From NCBI GenBank assembly GCA_949498985.1, contig CATECQ010000035.1:86501-150500 (forward strand): 64,000 nt of DNA, written 5' to 3'. Below are positions 58,694 to 64,000 of this stretch, one piece after another. A program made the position numbers and the translations under genes. The first letter of the stretch is position 1. Each line of letters opens with the position of its first letter. The DNA comes from Glaciecola sp. HTCC2999 (GTDB lineage: Bacteria > Pseudomonadota > Gammaproteobacteria > Enterobacterales > Alteromonadaceae). The notes under the pieces were generated by a model. The model did not search any database and was not told the origin of the DNA. It saw nothing but the letters and a program-made list of their open reading frames with translations.

Positions 58694-59743
58694 TCATAAA
58701 AACCGGAGTTGCACGCCTAAACTGACTCGTGATTGATGGTTGTTATAATCAATCAAAGAGTCACCATATCCATTGAAATACTGCAATAACACATCATAGC
58801 GCTGAGAAAGTGGATAGGTCATATTTAGCTGGATACTACCTCGGTTATCGGTTCGCTTCAGATTATTGCGTAAGCGAGTAAAGACTTCTACTTCTCCCAT
58901 TTGAAACGCATAGCCAAACTCGACTCGACCAATAAAATCATTAATATCGGGATTATCATCGCCGGTGGGATCATCGATAGATACTTTGTCATCCTCAGGG
59001 ATACGCCACCATGTACTGATATAATAGGCCGAATCGATATCACTGAACAAAGCACTAAATATTACTCGGTTCCAGCTGCGTGAGCGCAGTCCACTTTGTC
59101 CATTTGACTGATGATTGATACCGATTTGAAGGGTATTAAAGCGAGTATCAAAAAAACTTAAATCGGCCTGCCATCGATAGAATATTTCGGGCTCATAGTT
59201 TGTTTCCCGAAACGGTTTCGAGACTTCTTCGTTATACACTTGCCAAAAAGAGCGCGCGGTAAATCCAAAATATAATCCTGATAACGTTTCTAGTTCATCA
59301 TTGGTATCGATATAGATAGGAATTTTAGTACTGATTTGGAATACAGCTTCTATATTATCAATATTGTCATTGTTGAGATCTTGTTGGGCAATCGGGTTGG
59401 GGTTGGTGGCATAGGAGAAAGGTAATAAGTAATTTACCTTATGTTGAGCCAGACTAAACGGATTAGCATTAATTTGTTGGTCTGCCAAAATACGTTTATC
59501 AAGAATAGATTTTGATTGTTTTTGTTGTCGATTGGCTTTAAGTGTTTGGGTGAGTTTATCCAGAGTCTGCTGTGCTTTCGATACACGCGCTTCTAAAGTC
59601 ATTTTTTTGGGTGTTTGGTCAATTTCAGTTTGAGTATCAGAGGCCTGTGCCATGCTGCAAAAGCCAAAGATAAAAAGCACCAAACCACTCACCCCTATTT
59701 TAGGTCGGTTGCATGAAGTATTCAGAGTACATTGTGTCAACAT
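58694..59743 (-). CDS. pldA: Outer membrane phospholipase A
   Basis: INHQSNGQSGLRSRSWNRVIF active-site motif; beta-barrel pattern ending in RFL; signal peptide. Confidence 0.9.
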   Translation of the reverse strand: MLTQCTLNTSCNRPKIGVSGLVLFIFGFCSMAQASDTQTEIDQTPKKMTLEARVSKAQQTLDKLTQTLKANRQQKQSKSILDKRILADQQINANPFSLAQHKVNYLLPFSYATNPNPIAQQDLNNDNIDNIEAVFQISTKIPIYIDTNDELETLSGLYFGFTARSFWQVYNEEVSKPFRETNYEPEIFYRWQADLSFFDTRFNTLQIGINHQSNGQSGLRSRSWNRVIFSALFSDIDSAYYISTWWRIPEDDKVSIDDPTGDDNPDINDFIGRVEFGYAFQMGEVEVFTRLRNNLKRTDNRGSIQLNMTYPLSQRYDVLLQYFNGYGDSLIDYNNHQSRVSLGVQLRFL

Positions 59744-59808
59744 ATGACCATCCTTGGCTTATGAGTGTAAAAGGTGTAATCGTGTTTTAAATACCTATTG
59801 AATATGGC

Positions 59809-61521
59809 TTATAAATTACCAATAAACTCACTTAAATCAGCGATATTCAGCATTTTCTTTTCACCGGTGCGACGGTTTTTATATTCTACTTCTTGGTTAT
59901 CTAGGTTACGCTCACCAATGACAATACTGTGCGGTACACCAATCAACTCCATATCGTTAAACATCACACCTGGACGTTCTTTACGGTCATCAAAAAGTAC
60001 TTCAACGCCTAGTGCGAGACATTCCTCGTAGAGTTTTTCAGCAACTTCTTTGATGCGATGGGATTTGTGCATATTCATTGGAATGATTGCGACAGTAAAT
60101 GGTGCAATAGCTTCTGGCCATTTGATCCCATATTTATCATGATTTTGCTCAATAGCGGCGGCCATGATACGCGAGACGCCGATACCGTAACAACCCATGG
60201 TTAAGGTTTCATGTTTACCCGTTTCAGTTAATACACCGCAATTCATGGCATCAGAGTACTTATTACCTAATTGGAAAATATGACCAACCTCAATACCTCG
60301 TTTGATTTCAATGCTGCCCTGTCCACATGGTGATGGGTCGCCAGCTTGAATGTTGCGTAAATCAAATACATCATATTCAGGAACGTCACGTGCCCAGTTT
60401 GCACCGGTGTAATGCACATCATCGGAATTTGCACCACAAACAAAATCAGCTAAGGCTGCAGCACTTCGATCAGCAATGATCGGTAACTCAAGCCCGACAG
60501 GTCCAATCGAACCGACACCACAACCAATTGCTGCCTTAATTGCATCTTCGTCAGCCATGGTAAAAGGACTGGCAACCAATGCATGTTTTTCGGCTTTGAG
60601 TTCATTCACTTCATGATCACCACGCAAGACTAATGCGACTAGGCCTTGTGAACCGTCTTCTGCTGGCGTTCCTAAGACAATTAGAGTTTTAACCGAAGCA
60701 TTTTCTGGAATATCTAATAACGCGCTTACCTCTGCAATCGTCTTGGCATTAGGTGTATCGACTTTAGTTAATGCTTGTGAGCCTGTACCTTGAGATTGTG
60801 GTGCTAGTGCTTCAGCCATCTCAACATTGGCAGCGTAATCAGAACCATTTGAGAAGGCAATATCATCTTCACCTGATTCGGCAAGTACATGAAACTCATG
60901 TGAACCACTGCCACCGATTGAGCCATTATCTGCAATAACCGGACGATATTCTAAACCGATACGTTCAAAGACATTACAATAAGCCTGAAACATTTTATCG
61001 TAAGTCGTTTGCAAACATTCTTGGCTCAAATGAAATGAATAGGCATCTTTCATCAAAAATTCACGGCCACGCATGATCCCAAATCGAGGGCGTACTTCAT
61101 CACGAAATTTAGTTTGAATTTGATATAAATTCAGTGGCAGTTGTTTATAGCTAGAGACTTCATTGCGAACTAATGCTGTCACAACTTCTTCATGAGTGGG
61201 ACCGAGCACAAAATCGCGCTGATGACGGTCTTTTATACGTAACAATTCTGGGCCATATTCTTCCCATCGACCAGACTCTTCCCATAGATCCGCGGGTTGC
61301 ACGACCGGCATTTGAATTTCTATGGCGCCCGCTTTATTCATTTCTTCACGCACAATATTTGCGACTTTATTTAATACGCGTAAGCCAGTGGGTAAGTAGT
61401 TATACAAACCTGATGCCACCTTTCTGACCATACCAGAGCGGAGCATGAGCTGATGAGAGACGACTTCTGCATCTGCTGGGGTTTCTTTTTGCGTAGATAA
61501 TAAATATTGGCTTGTGCGCAT
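59809..61521 (-). CDS. proS: Prolyl-tRNA synthetase (bacterial type with editing domain)
   Basis: [55 protein letters not shown]. Confidence 0.97.
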   Translation of the reverse strand: MRTSQYLLSTQKETPADAEVVSHQLMLRSGMVRKVASGLYNYLPTGLRVLNKVANIVREEMNKAGAIEIQMPVVQPADLWEESGRWEEYGPELLRIKDRHQRDFVLGPTHEEVVTALVRNEVSSYKQLPLNLYQIQTKFRDEVRPRFGIMRGREFLMKDAYSFHLSQECLQTTYDKMFQAYCNVFERIGLEYRPVIADNGSIGGSGSHEFHVLAESGEDDIAFSNGSDYAANVEMAEALAPQSQGTGSQALTKVDTPNAKTIAEVSALLDIPENASVKTLIVLGTPAEDGSQGLVALVLRGDHEVNELKAEKHALVASPFTMADEDAIKAAIGCGVGSIGPVGLELPIIADRSAAALADFVCGANSDDVHYTGANWARDVPEYDVFDLRNIQAGDPSPCGQGSIEIKRGIEVGHIFQLGNKYSDAMNCGVLTETGKHETLTMGCYGIGVSRIMAAAIEQNHDKYGIKWPEAIAPFTVAIIPMNMHKSHRIKEVAEKLYEECLALGVEVLFDDRKERPGVMFNDMELIGVPHSIVIGERNLDNQEVEYKNRRTGEKKMLNIADLSEFIGNL

Positions 61522-61597
61522 GACGATGTTTTCCTCAAAATTTGTGCCCGTATTCTAGCATAAGATTTACAGGACTAAAGCACTGAGGTGAGGGTTT

Positions 61598-62362
61598 TTA
61601 TGCCTTAATATTGATAATATGAGCGTGTTGATTGTCGGTAACGATAAACTCAATATCTAAATCAAAGAGTATGATGTGATACTTTTTATTCGGGTATTGT
61701 GCTTGGTAATCCGGGTTTTTATGATAAGCCGGACGGGGATCATAAGCGATAACTTGTTCAATCAGTGTTAAGAATGTCTGTGGCGTTTGTGTCTCAGGCA
61801 GAACATGTGTGTTTATCTGAGTGAATACCTGCTCAGCAAATGAAATGCGTAAAGTTGGTTTCGGTGCACCATCGGCAAACCCGCTTTGTGCATCAGACTC
61901 ACTGTCTGCATAAGCAACATAAGGTTTGATATCTAAAATAGGTGTTCCATTTAAACAATCCACGCCTAAAATATGTAATCGAGTTTCACCGTTAATCCGC
62001 TCTATGTGTGAAAATTTGACTTTGGAGAGTCCAATGTTATTGGGTCGAAAGCTACTACGTGAAGCAAATACACCGATTTTTTCATTGCCTCCTAAGCGTG
62101 GCGGACGTATGAGTGGGGAATAGGTCTGAGTTGAATTAACGCTTTGATTAAACTGAAATACAATCCATAAATGTGAAAACATATCAATCCCACGAAAACC
62201 GTTTATATCGTCGTATGGTGGGATGAGTCGGATATAGCCAGGAATGTCAGTTAAGCTCGATGACTGCCTGGGGATACCAAATTTTTGCGAAAACGGCGTG
62301 ATCATCTCACCAATAGAATGACACTCGATCACGGCAGTGGATAATGAGGGATCTTGACTCAT
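61598..62362 (-). CDS. trmO: tRNA (N6-threonylcarbamoyladenosine(37)-N6)-methyltransferase TrmO (TsaA/YaeB)
   Basis: KFGIPRQSSSLTDIPGYIRLIPPY, FASRSSFRPNNIGLSKVK, DIKPYVAYADS. Confidence 0.93.
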   Translation of the reverse strand: MSQDPSLSTAVIECHSIGEMITPFSQKFGIPRQSSSLTDIPGYIRLIPPYDDINGFRGIDMFSHLWIVFQFNQSVNSTQTYSPLIRPPRLGGNEKIGVFASRSSFRPNNIGLSKVKFSHIERINGETRLHILGVDCLNGTPILDIKPYVAYADSESDAQSGFADGAPKPTLRISFAEQVFTQINTHVLPETQTPQTFLTLIEQVIAYDPRPAYHKNPDYQAQYPNKKYHIILFDLDIEFIVTDNQHAHIINIKA

Positions 62363-62371
62363 TGCGAAAGG

Positions 62372-62938
62372 CTACTTAGGTAATTTAGCGAGTGCATGGG
62401 TCAGTACTTCAGCAAAATATGACGTACCCAATTCATGGGCACGGATAATGTTATCTTCAGGAATAGTATGAGCATTAGGCATATTATCCAAAATTTGCGT
62501 TAAGCTGTCCTCGCGTAATATGTGATAAATAGGTAAGGGGGCGCGGTTAGTAAAATGACTGGGAGAAGATGCTTTTTCACCGTCAAATTGATAATCTGGA
62601 TGAAAACTCGCAATTTGAAAGACACCTTCAAAGCCTTCTTTTTCTAAGGTTTGTTGCAATAACGTCAACCCATCTAGGTAATCATAGAAGTCCAGTGCTT
62701 GCCAATCTAAAATAAATAATGTGGTTTCTACATGCGGGTGAGTATTCAGAAAATGCAACTGACCAGTAAAATCAGTTTGAATAGTGCCCCAATCTTGGGA
62801 GTCATTAACATGATAAGTGATCGTATCTTGAATGAAGGGTTTTTGCGCAAAAGGACAGAACTGCTGCCCAATCACGATTTCTTCAAGCCAATGTTTGATG
62901 GCCTCAATTATTTGACGATGTTGTTGTGTGTGAGTCAC
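62372..62938 (-). CDS. DUF1415 family protein
   Basis: IKHWLEEIVIGQQFCPFAQKPFI, FQIASFHPDYQFDG, NRAPLPIYHILREDSL. Confidence 0.88.
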   Translation of the reverse strand: MTHTQQHRQIIEAIKHWLEEIVIGQQFCPFAQKPFIQDTITYHVNDSQDWGTIQTDFTGQLHFLNTHPHVETTLFILDWQALDFYDYLDGLTLLQQTLEKEGFEGVFQIASFHPDYQFDGEKASSPSHFTNRAPLPIYHILREDSLTQILDNMPNAHTIPEDNIIRAHELGTSYFAEVLTHALAKLPK

Positions 62939-63793
62939 TTAAGAGTGAGCCTTGACATACGCTTCTAGCGTATTTTCGATTAAGCTTGCCACCGTCATGG
63001 GTCCAACACCGCCAGGAACAGGGGTGATCCAGCCGGCATTGGCCGCAGCGGTATCAAATTCAACATCACCTACCAATGAACCATCTTCTAACCGATTAAT
63101 ACCCACATCAATCACAATGGCATTTTTCTTAATCCATTCACCCGGGATAAAGTTTGCTTTTCCTACGGCAACAACGAGTAAGTCAGCACGTTGGACATGA
63201 CTCTTTAAATCTTGAGTAAATTTATGACAGGTTGTGACGGTACAGCCAGCCAGTAATAACTCAAGTCCCATTGGACGCCCTACGATGTTTGAGGCACCCA
63301 CAATGACAGCATCGAGACCTTTGATATTACGTTTGGTCGATTCAATCATCGTCATAATACCTTTAGGCGTACAAGGACGAATTGCGGGGATGCGTTGGGC
63401 TAGTCGCCCAATATTATAAGGATGGAATCCATCTACATCTTTATGTGGGTCAATGCGCTCTAAAATCAATTCTGCATTTAATCCAGCAGGCAGTGGGAGT
63501 TGAACCAAAATCCCATCAATAGTGTCATCTTCATTTAATGTATCAATCAAAGATAAAAGCTCAGCTTGTTCAGTTGTGGCAGGTAAATCGTAACTCTTTG
63601 ATACAAAACCAACTTCGTCACAGGCTTTGCGTTTGTTATTCACATAGACTTGTGATGCTGGATCGCAACCCACTAAGACTACGGCTAATCCAGGTGCACG
63701 TTTCTTAGCTGCAACTGCGCCAGTGACATATTCAGCGACATCTTGTCGTACATTTTTTGCGATGACCTTGCCATCGATGAGGTGAGCTTGCAT
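62939..63793 (-). CDS. folD: Methylenetetrahydrofolate dehydrogenase/cyclohydrolase
   Basis: [46 protein letters not shown]. Confidence 0.97.
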   Translation of the reverse strand: MQAHLIDGKVIAKNVRQDVAEYVTGAVAAKKRAPGLAVVLVGCDPASQVYVNNKRKACDEVGFVSKSYDLPATTEQAELLSLIDTLNEDDTIDGILVQLPLPAGLNAELILERIDPHKDVDGFHPYNIGRLAQRIPAIRPCTPKGIMTMIESTKRNIKGLDAVIVGASNIVGRPMGLELLLAGCTVTTCHKFTQDLKSHVQRADLLVVAVGKANFIPGEWIKKNAIVIDVGINRLEDGSLVGDVEFDTAAANAGWITPVPGGVGPMTVASLIENTLEAYVKAHS

Positions 63794-63908
63794 GAAAAAC
63801 CTTGATTGAATAAAAGAGGTAGTGTGTATATTGTTTCACATGTGAGAAAAATTGCCAAAAAATAAATTGACCTCAAACAGCCAAATCGGTAATATGCGCC
63901 ACCTTAGT

Positions 63909-63985
63909 CGGTGAGTGGCGCAGCTTGGTAGCGCACTTGGTTTGGGTCCAAGGGGTCGTAGGTTCGAATCCTATCTCACCGACCA
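63909..63985 (+). tRNA. tRNA-Pro (anticodon TGG), CCA encoded
   Basis: CGGTGAG...CTCACCG acceptor stem, CTTGG-TTTGGGT-CCAAG anticodon arm, GGTTCGAATCC T-arm, encoded ACCA. Confidence 0.95.
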
Positions 63986-64000
63986 TTATTTCCCAGCATA

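Overview
The window is a low-GC gammaproteobacterial chromosome segment, probably Alteromonadales-like (lineage is inferred from gene content and order only). It is gene-dense and mostly core housekeeping. In order: pdhR(partial)-aceE-aceF-lpdA; DUF1289; DUF481; serA-rpiA-fau; nucleoside hydrolase and ribokinase; a 6S RNA gene; ygfB-pepP-ubiH; an orphan PEP-CTERM/EpsB-type sugar transferase; a glyoxylate-shunt block (glcB, LysR regulator, aceA); a lipoprotein alkaline phosphatase; a five-gene minus-strand cluster (K+ channel, DUF350, DUF1190, glutathionylspermidine-synthase-like ATP-grasp, VC0807 family); queA-tgt-yajC-secD-secF; suhB; trmJ-cysE; iscRSUA-hscBA-fdx-ndk-rlmN-pilW-rodZ-ispG-hisS-yfgM-bamB-der; fadH; xseA; guaB-guaA; pldA-proS-trmO-DUF1415-folD; tRNA-Pro(TGG). 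I see no prophage, transposon or CRISPR array. The most interesting items are the K+ channel/DUF350/DUF1190/ATP-grasp cluster, a tandem met-box (MetJ-like) operator upstream of serA, a 6S RNA locus lacking zapA with a nucleoside-salvage pair inserted, inverted repeats around aceA/LysR/glcB, a PilW-LysM fusion, an orphan EpsB-type glycosyltransferase, and two convergent-gene terminators with the same arm sequence. All family calls come from reading the sequence; no database search was run.
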